The notes: generated by a model not told the origin, from the sequence alone. Positions 46,776 to 55,815 are shown, counted from the first letter of the stretch. The stretch: 64,000 bases of DNA from Paracoccus aminophilus JCM 7686 (GCF_000444995.1 NC_022041.1:3289501-3353500); one strand, 5' to 3'. A program made the numbers and translations.

Positions 46776-47146
46776 TTACTTGAGCTCGACTTTAGCGCCA
46801 GCTTCTTCAAGTTTTTTCTTGATCTCTTCAGCTTCTGCTTTCGCAGCGCCTTCTTTGACCTTGCCGCCAGCTTCGACGAGGTCTTTGGCTTCTTTCAGGC
46901 CAAGACCGGTGATGGCGCGAACTTCTTTGATCACGTTGATCTTGTTCGCACCAGCGTCGGTCAGAACGACGTCGAATTCGGTTTTTCTTCAGCGGCTTCG
47001 GCTGCAGCAGCCGGGCCAGCAACCATGACGGCGCCACCGGCGGCCGGCTCGATGCCATACTCATCCTTCAGGATGTTTTTCAGTTCCTGGGCTTCCAGCA
47101 GGGTCAGGCCCACGATTTCTTCGGCGAGTTTCTTAAGATCAGCCAT
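46776..47146 (-). pseudogene. rplL: 50S ribosomal protein bL12 (L7/L12), reading frame broken by a 1-nt deletion
   Basis: The gene begins correctly with [20 protein letters not shown] and keeps frame through the Ala-rich hinge to AAEEK. An A-run of five (46983-46987) then shifts the frame and the chain ends at 61 residues (EKPNSTSF). With one more A the protein continues as [20 protein letters not shown] and [15 protein letters not shown] to a normal end VELK and TAA, 123 aa in all. L7/L12 is essential and recruits GTPase factors to the ribosome, so a true null is unlikely; a homopolymer sequencing error is the best explanation. It is marked as broken because that is what the sequence reads. 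Confidence 0.85.
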
Positions 47147-47213
47147 TTTTCCGTTCTCTTAACTAAGTGTTCCAGCATCGGGGTTTCAAGCCCACGACGG
47201 AATCGGGTTTGCC

Positions 47214-47729
47214 TCAGGCAGCCTCGCGCTCTTCGAGCGTTTTGAGGATGCCCGCGATGTTCGAAGCAGGTGCGCCAATCGCGCCCGCGATGTTCGAAGC
47301 AGGTGCGCCAATGCTCGACACGATCTGAGCGATAAGCTCTTCGCGCGACGGCAGTTGTGCAACAGCTTTGACACCGGCCGGGTCAAGCGCCGTGCCGCCC
47401 ATAGAACCACCAAGGACAACAAGCTTGTCGTTGCCTTTGGCGTACTTATCCACAACCTTGGCCGCAGCCACCGGGTCTTCGGAATAAGCGAGCACGGTCA
47501 TGCCCGTAAGATAGTCGGCGATGCTTGCGCAGGGCTTCCCATCCAGGGCGATCTTGGCGAGCCTGTTCTTGGCAACGCGGACGGACCCACCAGCTTCGCG
47601 CATCTGCGCGCGCAGGTCCTGCATTTCGGCAACCGTCATGCCTTCGTAGCGTGCAACCACCACGACGCCAGAGGCATCAAAGATCTGGCCGAGTTCGTCG
47701 ACCACTTGCTCTTTTTGCGCTCTATCCAC
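47214..47729 (-). CDS. rplJ: 50S ribosomal protein uL10
   Basis: A 171-aa base of the L12 stalk, also the autorepressor of rplJL in E. coli. It starts [17 protein letters not shown]. The C-terminal helix contains a 10-residue tandem repeat [22 protein letters not shown], encoded by a near-perfect 30-bp DNA repeat. It lies 67 bp before rplL. Confidence 0.97.
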   Translation of the reverse strand: MDRAQKEQVVDELGQIFDASGVVVVARYEGMTVAEMQDLRAQMREAGGSVRVAKNRLAKIALDGKPCASIADYLTGMTVLAYSEDPVAAAKVVDKYAKGNDKLVVLGGSMGGTALDPAGVKAVAQLPSREELIAQIVSSIGAPASNIAGAIGAPASNIAGILKTLEEREAA

Positions 47730-47925
47730 GGTTTCACTCCAAGTAGGGGGGTTTCCCCCCGGCTCTCACAATCCTGACACCCCGAAGGGCGGCAGGGCGG
47801 GTCCGTGACGGTCCCAAGATCCCCCCGAACGTAGGTTCGGAAAATGGTCTTGATCCCATCTCAGGAAGGACATTAAGCGGGGAAACCCCACACCCTCCGT
47901 CTCGGACAGGACGGGGCGAAAGAGC
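47730..47925 (-). promoter_or_regulatory. Structured rplJ leader (probable L10 leader)
   Basis: The 242-bp rplA-rplJ gap codes for nothing and folds into several hairpins on the minus strand: GGGGCG/CGCCCC, CCGAAC/GTTCGG (47826-47840 region) and GGGGGG-AAA-CCCCCC (47746-47760), the last just before the rplJ site. This is where L10-L12 binds in other bacteria to control translation. Confidence 0.5.
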
Positions 47926-47934
47926 GCCCCGCCA

Positions 47935-47956
47935 TTCGCCGGATCTCTCCGGCGAA
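47935..47956 (-). terminator. Hairpin just after rplA
   Basis: A perfect 8-bp stem TTCGCCGG / CCGGCGAA with a 6-nt loop, 15 bp past the rplA stop. No T-run follows, so it may attenuate or protect the 3' end of the rplKA message rather than terminate. Confidence 0.4.
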
Positions 47957-47971
47957 ATTCTTTCCGCGTTC

Positions 47972-48667
47972 TTACGCGGTTGCCGACGCCAGGTCCAGCG
48001 AAACGCCCGGGCCCATGGTCGAGCTGATCGAGACCTTCTGAAGGTAGGTCCCTTTCGCGCCCGAGGGCTTCGCGCGGTTCACGGCATCCACGAAAGCGCG
48101 GATGTTTTCGGCCAGCTTGGCTTCGTCGAAGCTGACTTTGCCAACGCCCGCATGGACGACACCGGCTTTTTCAGCTTTGAACTGCACTTCGCCGCCTTTG
48201 GCTGCTTCGACGGCCGCTTTCACGTCCATCGTCACCGTGCCGACCTTCGGGTTCGGCATCAGGTTGCGCGGGCCAAGGATTTTGCCCAGACGGCCGACCA
48301 GCGGCATCATGTCCGGGGTGGCAATGCAGCGATCGAATTCGATCTTGCCCGACTGGATGGTCTCCAGCAGGTCTTCTGCACCGACGATTTCCGCACCGGC
48401 TGCTTTGGCTTCATCGGCTTTCGGGCCGCGAGCGAAAACCGCAACGCGCACGAATTTACCGGTGCCGTTCGGCAGGGTGACAACGCCGCGGACCATTTGG
48501 TCTGCGTGACGCGGGTCAACGCCGAGGTTCAGCGCGATTTCAACGGTTTCGTCGAATTTCGCGGTGGCATTGCCTTTGACCAGCTTGACAGCGTCTTCGA
48601 CGGTCAGAGCCGATTTGCCTTCGAAGGCGGCACGGGCAACGGCTTGTTTTTTCGAAATTTTAGCCAT
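47972..48667 (-). CDS. rplA: 50S ribosomal protein uL1
   Basis: A 231-aa stalk protein at the E-site, autorepressor of rplKA in E. coli. Signature [20 protein letters not shown] and the C-terminal [19 protein letters not shown] are intact. It lies 3 bp after rplK. Confidence 0.97.
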   Translation of the reverse strand: MAKISKKQAVARAAFEGKSALTVEDAVKLVKGNATAKFDETVEIALNLGVDPRHADQMVRGVVTLPNGTGKFVRVAVFARGPKADEAKAAGAEIVGAEDLLETIQSGKIEFDRCIATPDMMPLVGRLGKILGPRNLMPNPKVGTVTMDVKAAVEAAKGGEVQFKAEKAGVVHAGVGKVSFDEAKLAENIRAFVDAVNRAKPSGAKGTYLQKVSISSTMGPGVSLDLASATA

Positions 48668-48670
48668 GAC

Positions 48671-49123
48671 TTACCCTTTCACCTCGATGCCGATCGACCG
48701 GGCAGAGCCCAGAATGATCTGCATTGCGGCTTCGACGTCATTCGCCGAGAGATCTTTCATCTTGGCTTCGGCGATCTCGCGAACCTGCTTGACGGTCACG
48801 GTGCCAGCGGTCAGACGACCGGGCTTTTCCGAGCCGCGTGCGCGGTTACGCTTGCCAACGGGCTTCAGACCAGCGGCTTTCTTCAGCAGGAAGGAAGCGG
48901 GCGAGGTCTTGGTCTCGAAGGTGAACGACTTGTCGGCGTAGTAAGTGATCACGACCGGAACGGGCGAACCCTGTTCCATTTCCTGCGTGCGGGCGTTGAA
49001 CGCCTTGCAGAATTCCATGATGTTGATGCCGCGCTGACCCAGTGCAGGGCCGACCGGCGGGGACGGGTTGGCTTGACCCGCCTTGATTTGCAGCTTGAGG
49101 CTGCCGACGACTTTCTTGGCCAT
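48671..49123 (-). CDS. rplK: 50S ribosomal protein uL11
   Basis: A 150-aa GTPase-centre protein. It starts [20 protein letters not shown], with the Pro-rich [20 protein letters not shown] and C-terminal RNA-binding domain. A basic insert of about nine residues ([11 protein letters not shown]) between the domains lengthens it beyond the usual 141 aa. Confidence 0.97.
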   Translation of the reverse strand: MAKKVVGSLKLQIKAGQANPSPPVGPALGQRGINIMEFCKAFNARTQEMEQGSPVPVVITYYADKSFTFETKTSPASFLLKKAAGLKPVGKRNRARGSEKPGRLTAGTVTVKQVREIAEAKMKDLSANDVEAAMQIILGSARSIGIEVKG

Positions 49124-49205
49124 CTGGCCTTCTCCTTATCATCATGCCTTGCCGCAATGGCGAAGGCCCGACTTAGCGGTGCGGCTCACGCCTCCCGCAC
49201 GACAA

Positions 49206-49745
49206 TCACGCGGCCTTGGTGACCTGCGTGAATTCCAGCTCGACCGGCGTGGGCCGGCCAAAAATCGAGACCGTGACCTTGATCCGGCCAGCGGCATCGT
49301 CGACTTCCTCGACCATGCCCGAGAACCCTTCGAACGGCCCGTCGGTCACATTGACCTTCTCGCCCACCTCGAAACGGATCAGGTTGCGCGGCGCAACCTC
49401 GACCCCGCCCTCACCCGAGCGGTTCAGAATCGTATTCACCTCTTCATCCCGCATCGGCATCGGCTTGCCCTGGGCACCCAGGAAACCGGTGACGCGGTTG
49501 ATCGAGTTGACCAGATGGTAGGTCCGGTCAGAGAGTTCCATGTGAACCAGAACATAGCCCGGCATGAAGCGACGCTCAGAGGTCACCTTCTTGCCACGAC
49601 GGATCTCGATCACTTCTTCGGTCGGGACGAGCACCTCGTCGATCTGCTCCTCCAGCCCCTTCTCGGCAGCGGCCAGACGAATCGCCTCGGCAACCTTCTT
49701 CTCGAAGTTGGACAGAACACTGACCGAATACCAACGCTTTGCCAT
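49206..49745 (-). CDS. nusG: Transcription termination/antitermination factor NusG
   Basis: A 179-aa factor linking RNA polymerase to Rho or ribosomes. The N-terminal NGN domain has KRWYSVSVLSNFEKKVAEAI and FMPGYVLVHMEL; the KOW domain is VNVTDGPFEGFSGMVEEVDD. The start MAKRWYSV was chosen over a 19-codon extension. It lies between secE and rplK. Confidence 0.97.
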   Translation of the reverse strand: MAKRWYSVSVLSNFEKKVAEAIRLAAAEKGLEEQIDEVLVPTEEVIEIRRGKKVTSERRFMPGYVLVHMELSDRTYHLVNSINRVTGFLGAQGKPMPMRDEEVNTILNRSGEGGVEVAPRNLIRFEVGEKVNVTDGPFEGFSGMVEEVDDAAGRIKVTVSIFGRPTPVELEFTQVTKAA

Positions 49746-49915
49746 GCTTCGATCAACCCCTGCTTCCTGAAGGAACTGGCGCGCCAATCCCTGAAATTCC
49801 ATTCACCCGTGGTCGTGAGACCAAATTGAAATCGGCGCGCACGAGCGAATCGTTGCACGCCGCTTGCCGGGCTAGTTGGCCGGACATAACGTCCAACCCC
49901 TCCCTTGGCAAGCCC

Positions 49916-50110
49916 TTAGCTGCTGGTCGCGCCCAGAAGAGCGTGCAGTCCGGTGCGCAGACCCAAATCCACCAGCGAGAAGAAAAGCGCACAAAGCGCG
50001 GCCATGATCAGGACCATGATCGTGGTCGTGATGACCTCGCGGCGCGTCGGCCATGCGATCTTGCTGATTTCGGCGCGGACCTGGCCGATGAACTGAACGG
50101 GATTCGTCAT
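49916..50110 (-). CDS. secE: Sec translocon subunit SecE
   Basis: A 64-aa single-span protein that clamps SecY. The conserved amphipathic helix and hinge QVRAEISKIAWPTRREV precede one membrane helix (TTTIMVLIMAALCALFFSLV). It is 170 bp before nusG. Confidence 0.95.
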   Translation of the reverse strand: MTNPVQFIGQVRAEISKIAWPTRREVITTTIMVLIMAALCALFFSLVDLGLRTGLHALLGATSS

Positions 50111-50177
50111 GGGGTTCCCCTTGGCGTTGCAGCGGCTGAGATAACGTGACCGCCGAAGGTTTTCAACCCGCCTGTTG

Positions 50178-50216
50178 CCAAAGCCGCCCTGCCCTGCTGG
50201 GTCCGGACGGCTTTGG
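50178..50216 (-). terminator. Hairpin after the sulfotransferase-like gene
   Basis: A 9-bp outer stem CCAAAGCCG / CGGCTTTGG enclosing a smaller CCC/GGG stem, right at the stop codon. No T-run follows. It would reduce read-through into secE. Confidence 0.4.
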
Positions 50217-50218
50217 GG

Positions 50219-51097
50219 TCACGGCGTCAGAAACGAGACCCGCTCAAAGCCGCGCAATTGCGCGATCTCGCGGGCGTAAAGATCGGCCGAACGCGCATAG
50301 ACCGCATCCTCGAAAAGCCGCAAGGACGAGTGGCCCGCCGATTTCGGAAAGCGCTTCCAGGCATCATGGGCGAGTTGACGCAGGTCGCTGTCGCTGTCCT
50401 CCATCGCGCGCGCCATCAGCCAGTCATAGCCCGCTTGGGTCACGGTGACATTGGCCGGGGGCGGATCGGTGATCGTGCCCGCAAAGCCCTCGGGCAGCAG
50501 CGCCTGCAAAATCCGGGGGCGCAGCGGCCGATAATCCTCATAGCGCCACAAAATAAGCTCCGAGACGCCCTCGACCGACAAAAGCCGCTCGACCAGCGCG
50601 CTCCACCCGATCACCGCCGGATCGCGGCCCCGCATGTAATCCTGAAGATCAAGCTCTTTGCCCCGCGCGAGCTGAAGCGCGAAAGCCGAGACATGATAGC
50701 TGGCCGGATCGCGGATCGACAAAGCCAGCCGTACCGGCCCGCCGCCGAGAAGGTCGATCACCTTGCGCAACCGCGCCGCCGCATCGGGATAGATCTGGCC
50801 GCCGCGAAACAGACCGCCGCGATTCGTGCCGCCGATCATATTCTCGTCAGAAAGCAAAAGCTGGGGAAACCTTGCGCGGATCTCGGCAAGCCTGTCCCGC
50901 GCGCGCTGCTTGAGGCTGAGATCGCGGTGACCGGCCTGATTGATTGCGTCGATGACCGGCAGCTCGGTCCCGCGCAGATCATCGGGTCCGGCGAAAAAGA
51001 CGCCGGCATCCTGCAAAGCGGGTTGACTGAGTTTCAGCGATTTCTGGAGATGCGTGGTTGCCGTCTTGTGCACGCCCAGATGAAGCGTCACCGCCAT
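50219..51097 (-). CDS. Sulfotransferase-like P-loop protein
   Basis: A 292-aa protein with the start of a PAPS-dependent sulfotransferase: LHLGVHKTATTHLQKSL near residue 5, the variant P-loop that binds the 5'-phosphosulfate. A second block, VRLALSIRDPASYHVSAFA (Arg and Ser of the 3'-phosphate site), follows at mid-length. It lies in the same orientation between tRNA-Trp and secE, which are normally close neighbours. It could modify an exopolysaccharide or lipid. An upstream extension overlapping the tRNA was rejected. Confidence 0.68.
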   Translation of the reverse strand: MAVTLHLGVHKTATTHLQKSLKLSQPALQDAGVFFAGPDDLRGTELPVIDAINQAGHRDLSLKQRARDRLAEIRARFPQLLLSDENMIGGTNRGGLFRGGQIYPDAAARLRKVIDLLGGGPVRLALSIRDPASYHVSAFALQLARGKELDLQDYMRGRDPAVIGWSALVERLLSVEGVSELILWRYEDYRPLRPRILQALLPEGFAGTITDPPPANVTVTQAGYDWLMARAMEDSDSDLRQLAHDAWKRFPKSAGHSSLRLFEDAVYARSADLYAREIAQLRGFERVSFLTP

Positions 51098-51138
51098 AGC
51101 CTTGGAACCTGACTGTGGAAATTCTTCATCCGGACGAC

Positions 51139-51214
51139 TGGCAGGGGCAGGGGGACTCGAACCCACGACCCTCGGTTTTGGAGACCGATGCTCTACCAAC
51201 TGAGCTATACCCCT
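51139..51214 (-). tRNA. tRNA-Trp (CCA)
   Basis: A full cloverleaf: acceptor AGGGGTA/TGCCCCT, D-arm with AGCTCAGTTGGTAGAGC, anticodon loop CTCCAAA (anticodon CCA), T-arm GTGGGTTCGAGTCCCCC-type, and an encoded CCA end. Its place near secE-nusG is usual. Confidence 0.97.
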
Positions 51215-51226
51215 AAGTCGTGCGCC

Positions 51227-51255
51227 TGCTTACGGCAGGACGCGGGAGGGATCAA
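51227..51255 (-). promoter_or_regulatory. Candidate promoter for tRNA-Trp
   Basis: TTGATC (51250-51255) and TAAGCA (51227-51232) are 17 bp apart, ending 12 bp before the mature tRNA. The -10 is poor; stable-RNA promoters in this group often are. Confidence 0.4.
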
Positions 51256-51280
51256 GGGGGGAAGTGCGCGCTTTTGCAGA

Positions 51281-53206
51281 TCACGCCTCCGCCCGCTCGC
51301 GCGCCTCTGGCTCAGGGCCAGCCCCCTCGCCCGCACCTGCAGGTTCGGCCAAAGCGTCGAACGCGTCCGCCGCCAGAAAGCCGCCCGACTGCCGCGACCA
51401 CAGCCGCGCATAGATGCCGCCCTGCGCCAGCAAGGCCTCATGCGAGCCCTCTTCGACGATCCGGCCGCCGTCCATGACGATCAGCCGATCCATCTGCGCA
51501 ATCGTCGACAGCCGGTGGGCGATGGCGATGACGGTCTTGCCCTCCATCAGCCGCACGAGCTGCTGCTGGATCGCCGCCTCGACCTCGCTGTCAAGCGCCG
51601 AGGTCGCCTCATCGAGCACGAGGATCGGCGCATCCTTCAAGAGCACCCGCGCAATGGCGATTCGCTGGCGCTGGCCGCCCGAAAGCTTCACCCCACGCTC
51701 GCCGACATGGGCGTCGAGCCCACGCCGACCGCGGCTATCAACCAGCGTCTGGATGAACTCCCACGCCTCGGCGGAACGCGCGGCCTCGACAATCTCTGCC
51801 TCGCTCGCATCAGGACGGCCATAGGCAATATTGTCGCGCACCGAGCGATGCAGCAGCGAATTGTCCTGCGTCACCACACCAATCGCGGCACGCAGGGATT
51901 CTTGTGTCACCCGCGAAATATCCTGCCCGTCGATGGTGATCTTGCCCTGATCAATGTCATGGAAACGCAAAAGCAGGTTGATCAGCGTCGATTTCCCCGC
52001 GCCCGAGCGGCCGACCAGACCGATCCGCTCCCCCGCGCGCAGGGTCAGATCGAGATCGTTCAGCACCACTTTCGGCGCGTCTTCGACATCCGAGCGATAG
52101 CGGAAGGTCACATGATCGAAACGCACCTCGCCGGGGCCGCGTTGCAAAGGCTTCGCGTCCGGCGCATCGGTGACCATGCGCGGCAGAGCAAGGCTGCCGA
52201 TGCCGTCGCGGACCGTGCCGATATTCTCAAAGAGCCCGGCGAATTCCCACATGATCCAATGCGACATGTTCCCGAGCCGCAAGGCCAGCGGAATGGCCAC
52301 GGCAACCGCGCCAACCTCGACCTTTCCGATCAGCCAGAGATAAAGCCCAAGCGCCGTCACCACCCCGGTCAGCAGCGAGTTCAGCGTCGACAGCGAGACG
52401 TTCTGGATCGAGGCAAGCCGCATCTGGGCATGAACCGAACCAAGAAATTCGTCCATGCTTTCACGCACATAAGCCTCTTCCCGCGCGGAATGCGAGAAAA
52501 GCTTGACCGTGGTGATATTGGTATAGCTGTCGACCACGCGCCCGGTCATCACCGCGCGCGCATTGGCCTGGGTCTCGGACACATGCGCGATCCGTGGGAT
52601 GATCCACCACAGAAGCAGGCCATAAAGCACGCCCCAGCCCGCGAAGGGCACGGCAAGCCAAGGATCTGTCGTCGCGGCCAGAATCAGCGCGCCGATAAAA
52701 TAGACGCCGACATAGACCATCACATCCATGAACTTCATCGCAACCTCGCGCACGGCAAGCGAGGTCTGCATCAGCTTGGTGGCGATGCGGCCGGCGAATT
52801 CATCCTGGAAATAGCTCATCGACTGGCGCAGCAGATAGCGATGCGCCTGCCAGCGGATGCGCTGGGGGAAGTTGCCCATGAGCGTCTGATGCATGACCAG
52901 CGAGAACAGGATCTGCAAAAGCGGCAGGCCGATCAGCAAGATCGCGGCCATCAGCATCAGCCGACTGCCCTCCTCCTGCCAAAATCCGGTGCGATCGGCG
53001 TTTGAAAGCCGGTTCACCAGATCGCCGAGATAGCCAAACAGCACGACCTCGGCGACGGCAATCAGCGCCGAGCAGGTCGACATCACCGCCATCCACGGCA
53101 GCGCGCCTTTGGCATAATGCAGGATGAATCGCCACATGCCCCGCGGGGCCATTTGCGGGGCTTCGTTGGGATAGGGATTAAGCCGGCTTTCGAACCAGCT
53201 GAACAT
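51281..53206 (-). CDS. ABC exporter, fused permease-ATPase
   Basis: A 641-aa half-transporter. Six membrane helices in the first 330 residues are followed by an ATPase domain with Walker A GRSGAGKST, signature LSGGQRQRIAIARVLL, Walker B DEATSALDSE and H-loop IAHRLST. It resembles multidrug/lipid exporters of the MsbA type and would work as a homodimer, since no partner is adjacent. Substrate unknown. It lies between the GFA gene and tRNA-Trp. Confidence 0.88.
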   Translation of the reverse strand: MFSWFESRLNPYPNEAPQMAPRGMWRFILHYAKGALPWMAVMSTCSALIAVAEVVLFGYLGDLVNRLSNADRTGFWQEEGSRLMLMAAILLIGLPLLQILFSLVMHQTLMGNFPQRIRWQAHRYLLRQSMSYFQDEFAGRIATKLMQTSLAVREVAMKFMDVMVYVGVYFIGALILAATTDPWLAVPFAGWGVLYGLLLWWIIPRIAHVSETQANARAVMTGRVVDSYTNITTVKLFSHSAREEAYVRESMDEFLGSVHAQMRLASIQNVSLSTLNSLLTGVVTALGLYLWLIGKVEVGAVAVAIPLALRLGNMSHWIMWEFAGLFENIGTVRDGIGSLALPRMVTDAPDAKPLQRGPGEVRFDHVTFRYRSDVEDAPKVVLNDLDLTLRAGERIGLVGRSGAGKSTLINLLLRFHDIDQGKITIDGQDISRVTQESLRAAIGVVTQDNSLLHRSVRDNIAYGRPDASEAEIVEAARSAEAWEFIQTLVDSRGRRGLDAHVGERGVKLSGGQRQRIAIARVLLKDAPILVLDEATSALDSEVEAAIQQQLVRLMEGKTVIAIAHRLSTIAQMDRLIVMDGGRIVEEGSHEALLAQGGIYARLWSRQSGGFLAADAFDALAEPAGAGEGAGPEPEARERAEA

Positions 53207-53314
53207 GGGAGGAAACCTTCAAATCAGACGTTTTATGGGCCGGAGGACGTCGATGCCATGCCCCGGCCCACAGGTCAACCTCTAGTCCCTTTCGATTACG
53301 AAAGCATGAAGAGA

Positions 53315-53743
53315 TCAGAGATGCGCCGTGTCAGCCGGCGCATGCCACCAATCATTCTCGGCACCATTGGCATAATGGACGGGCGCGGCCAGCAACTCGT
53401 CGATCGCGACATCCTCGAGCGCGGGAACAAAGACCAAGGTCACGCGCCCACCCATCTCGGCAATATTGCCCTTGGTCCAAAGCCGCGTGCCGCAGCTCTG
53501 ACAAAAGGCATGCTGCATCGCCTCACCCTCACCCAACGGGTGCTGGCTCGGCGTGATTGCGATCGCCTGCGCCCCGCTCAGGATGCGCAGCCCGTCGGGA
53601 TCGGGCAGGCGCATCTCCCAATAGCGCATCTTGCGGCAAAAGCGGCAGTTGCAGCGCATCGTCCCATGCGAGAGATCGCCATCCACTTCAAACCGCACCG
53701 CGCCGCAAAAGCACGCGCCGGGATAGGTCCGCAGCGTGGTCAT
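53315..53743 (-). CDS. GFA (CENP-V) family zinc protein
   Basis: A 142-aa protein with the cysteine set of glutathione-dependent formaldehyde-activating-like proteins: CFCGAVRFEV, then CNCRFCRK, and CQSCGTRLW. These coordinate two zinc ions. The family has mixed or unknown reactions. It overlaps the VOC gene by 4 bp (ATGA), so both are co-translated. Confidence 0.85.
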   Translation of the reverse strand: MTTLRTYPGACFCGAVRFEVDGDLSHGTMRCNCRFCRKMRYWEMRLPDPDGLRILSGAQAIAITPSQHPLGEGEAMQHAFCQSCGTRLWTKGNIAEMGGRVTLVFVPALEDVAIDELLAAPVHYANGAENDWWHAPADTAHL

Positions 53744-54132
53744 GCCGCAGCGCCGTGGTTCACCGCCTCGATATTATTGCCATCGGGGTCGATGACGAAG
53801 GCGGCGTAATAGCTCGCGTGGTAATGCGGGCGCAGCCCCGGCGCGCCATTGTCACGCCCGCCCGCAGCCAGCGCCGCGCGGTAAAACGCATCGACCGCCG
53901 CCTGATCGGGCGCGACGAAAGCGACATGCGCCGCGCCTCCGGTCGGACCGCTGTTGCCGAGCCAGAAGAAGGGCTTGCCTTCAGTGCCATAGCCCAGATG
54001 CGCGCCATGGCCGCCGGTCATCTCTTCGGTGACCTCCATCTGCAGGGTGATCCCCAAAGCGGCTAGCGTGGCGTCGTAAAAAGCGCGCGCGCGGGTGAGG
54101 TCGGCGGTGTTGAGACCAATGTGATCAATCAT
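53740..54132 (-). CDS. VOC-family (glyoxalase/dioxygenase fold) protein
   Basis: A 130-aa protein starting MIDHIGLNTADLTRARAFYD, with the paired beta-alpha-beta modules of the VOC fold. Metal-ligand candidates are His3 in DHIG, His in AAHVAF and Glu in NNIEAVNH. Likely a small lyase or isomerase; the substrate is not evident. Coupled to the GFA gene. Confidence 0.85.
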   Translation of the reverse strand: MIDHIGLNTADLTRARAFYDATLAALGITLQMEVTEEMTGGHGAHLGYGTEGKPFFWLGNSGPTGGAAHVAFVAPDQAAVDAFYRAALAAGGRDNGAPGLRPHYHASYYAAFVIDPDGNNIEAVNHGAAA

Positions 54133-54322
54133 GATTCTGCTCCGTTTGAGAGGCACAGAATGATGCAACCCTACTGACAGATCACGTCAGGAGCCGCGCA
54201 GGCCCCAACAGGTTTCCCGCATAAAAGCCCCTGCCCCTCCCCCCTGCCCTTTCTTTCATGTCCAAATATCCCGGGGTCCGGGGCAGCGCCCCGGCTTGGC
54301 CCCTCACCGATCCCTCGCATGC

Positions 54323-54349
54323 AAAAGGCCGCCCTTTTGGGGCGGCCTT
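54323..54349 (-). terminator. Terminator of tuf2
   Basis: Same 10-bp stem and tail as after tuf1, part of the duplicated flank. The 190 bp between it and the VOC gene show no coding sequence. Confidence 0.9.
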
Positions 54350-54426
54350 TCTCATCGCGATATCCGGTTGCCCGGATCATCCGATGTAAGCGGCGGTCGG
54401 ATGCGCAAAAGCGCATCCGGAACCAA

Positions 54427-55602
54427 TCACTTCAGGATCTTCGAGACGACGCCTGCACCAACGGTGCGGCCACCTTCGCGGATCGCGAAGCGCAGTTTCT
54501 CTTCCATCGCGATCGGAGCGATCAGCTCGACCGTGAACTTCAGGTTGTCGCCCGGCATCACCATCTCGGTGCCTTCCGGCAGCTTCACGGTGCCGGTGAC
54601 GTCGGTGGTGCGGAAGTAGAACTGCGGACGGTAGTTCGCGAAGAACGGCGTGTGACGGCCACCTTCCTCTTTGGTGAGGATATAGGCTTCGGCTTCGAAC
54701 TCGGTGTGCGGGTTAACCGATTTCGGTTTGCACAGAACCTGACCACGCTCGACGCCGTCACGGTCAACACCGCGCAGCAGAACGCCGACGTTGTCGCCAG
54801 CTTCCCCACGGTCCAGCAGTTTGCGGAACATTTCCACGCCCGTGCAGGTCGTTTTCTTGGTGTCGCGGATGCCGACGATTTCGAGTTCGTCGCCAACGTT
54901 CACAGCGCCACGCTCGATACGACCGGTCACAACCGTACCACGGCCCGAGATCGAGAACACGTCTTCGATCGGCATCAGGAACGGCAGATCGATCGCGCGC
55001 TCCGGGGTCGGGATATAGGCGTCAACGGCGTCGAGCAGCGCGCGGATCGAGTTCTCACCGATCTCGGCATCGCGACCTTCCAGAGCGGCCAGAGCCGAAC
55101 CCTTGATGATCGGGATATCGTCGCCGGGGTAGTCGTAGGACGACAGAAGCTCACGAACTTCCATCTCGACCAGCTCGAGCAGTTCCTCGTCATCAACCTG
55201 GTCAACCTTGTTCAGGTAGACGACCATGTACGGAATGCCGACCTGACGGCCGAGCAGGATGTGCTCGCGCGTCTGCGGCATCGGGCCGTCAGCTGCGTTC
55301 ACAACCAGGATCGCGCCGTCCATCTGTGCCGCGCCCGTGATCATGTTCTTCACATAGTCAGCGTGGCCGGGGCAGTCGACGTGGGCGTAGTGACGGTTCG
55401 GGGTCTCGTATTCGACGTGCGCCGTCGAAATCGTGATCCCGCGCGCACGCTCTTCCGGAGCGCCATCGATCTGGTCGTAGGCTTTGAATTCACCGAAATA
55501 CTTCGTGATCGCAGCGGTCAGCGTGGTTTTGCCGTGGTCAACGTGGCCGATCGTGCCGATGTTGACGTGCGGTTTCGTACGTTCAAACTTTGCCTTTGCC
55601 AT
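54427..55602 (-). CDS. tuf: Elongation factor Tu (copy 2)
   Basis: A 391-aa protein identical to copy 1. The true start is the [14 protein letters not shown]et, with AGGAGG 4 nt upstream; nine extra upstream codons are not EF-Tu. Unlike copy 1 it stands alone with its own promoter, the common arrangement of a second tuf next to the tRNA-Trp-secE-nusG region, though here three genes separate it from the tRNA. Confidence 0.98.
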   Translation of the reverse strand: MAKAKFERTKPHVNIGTIGHVDHGKTTLTAAITKYFGEFKAYDQIDGAPEERARGITISTAHVEYETPNRHYAHVDCPGHADYVKNMITGAAQMDGAILVVNAADGPMPQTREHILLGRQVGIPYMVVYLNKVDQVDDEELLELVEMEVRELLSSYDYPGDDIPIIKGSALAALEGRDAEIGENSIRALLDAVDAYIPTPERAIDLPFLMPIEDVFSISGRGTVVTGRIERGAVNVGDELEIVGIRDTKKTTCTGVEMFRKLLDRGEAGDNVGVLLRGVDRDGVERGQVLCKPKSVNPHTEFEAEAYILTKEEGGRHTPFFANYRPQFYFRTTDVTGTVKLPEGTEMVMPGDNLKFTVELIAPIAMEEKLRFAIREGGRTVGAGVVSKILK

Positions 55603-55661
55603 CATGGCCTCCTGTCGAGGGGGAGACACATAAGCCGGCCCCCATGAATCATCCGCCGCGA

Positions 55662-55688
55662 TCTATAAGCGCCACAGGGAAAAATCAA
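55662..55688 (-). promoter_or_regulatory. Candidate promoter of tuf2
   Basis: TTGATT (55683-55688) and TATAGA (55662-55667) on the minus strand, spacing 15-16 bp depending on the -35 register, about 60 bp before tuf2. The good -10 supports it; the spacing is slightly short. Confidence 0.5.
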
Positions 55689-55815
55689 GGGTCGGCAAGA
55701 CATCGCCGGGCCTTCGGATGAAAGCGGAACCTGAAAGTCGCAACGGCGTTTCCCCCTGCGGCTGCAAGGCGGCGTTTTGCGCGCCTGCGGAGCCGCAAAA
55801 CAGGGAGAGCCTGAG

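Larger units (their letters stand above)
54322..55602. repeat. 1.28-kb identical direct repeat, copy 2 (tuf plus 3' flank)
   Basis: Second member of the repeat, same orientation, 23312 bp from the first. It is homogenised over the coding sequence and terminator but not the promoter side. Confidence 0.9.

Noticed and set aside
46961..47146. A stand-alone 61-aa protein from the rplL start
   Set aside because: The chain matches L7/L12 up to the A-run and then becomes non-family sequence for seven residues; it is the truncated product of a shifted frame, not an independent small gene.
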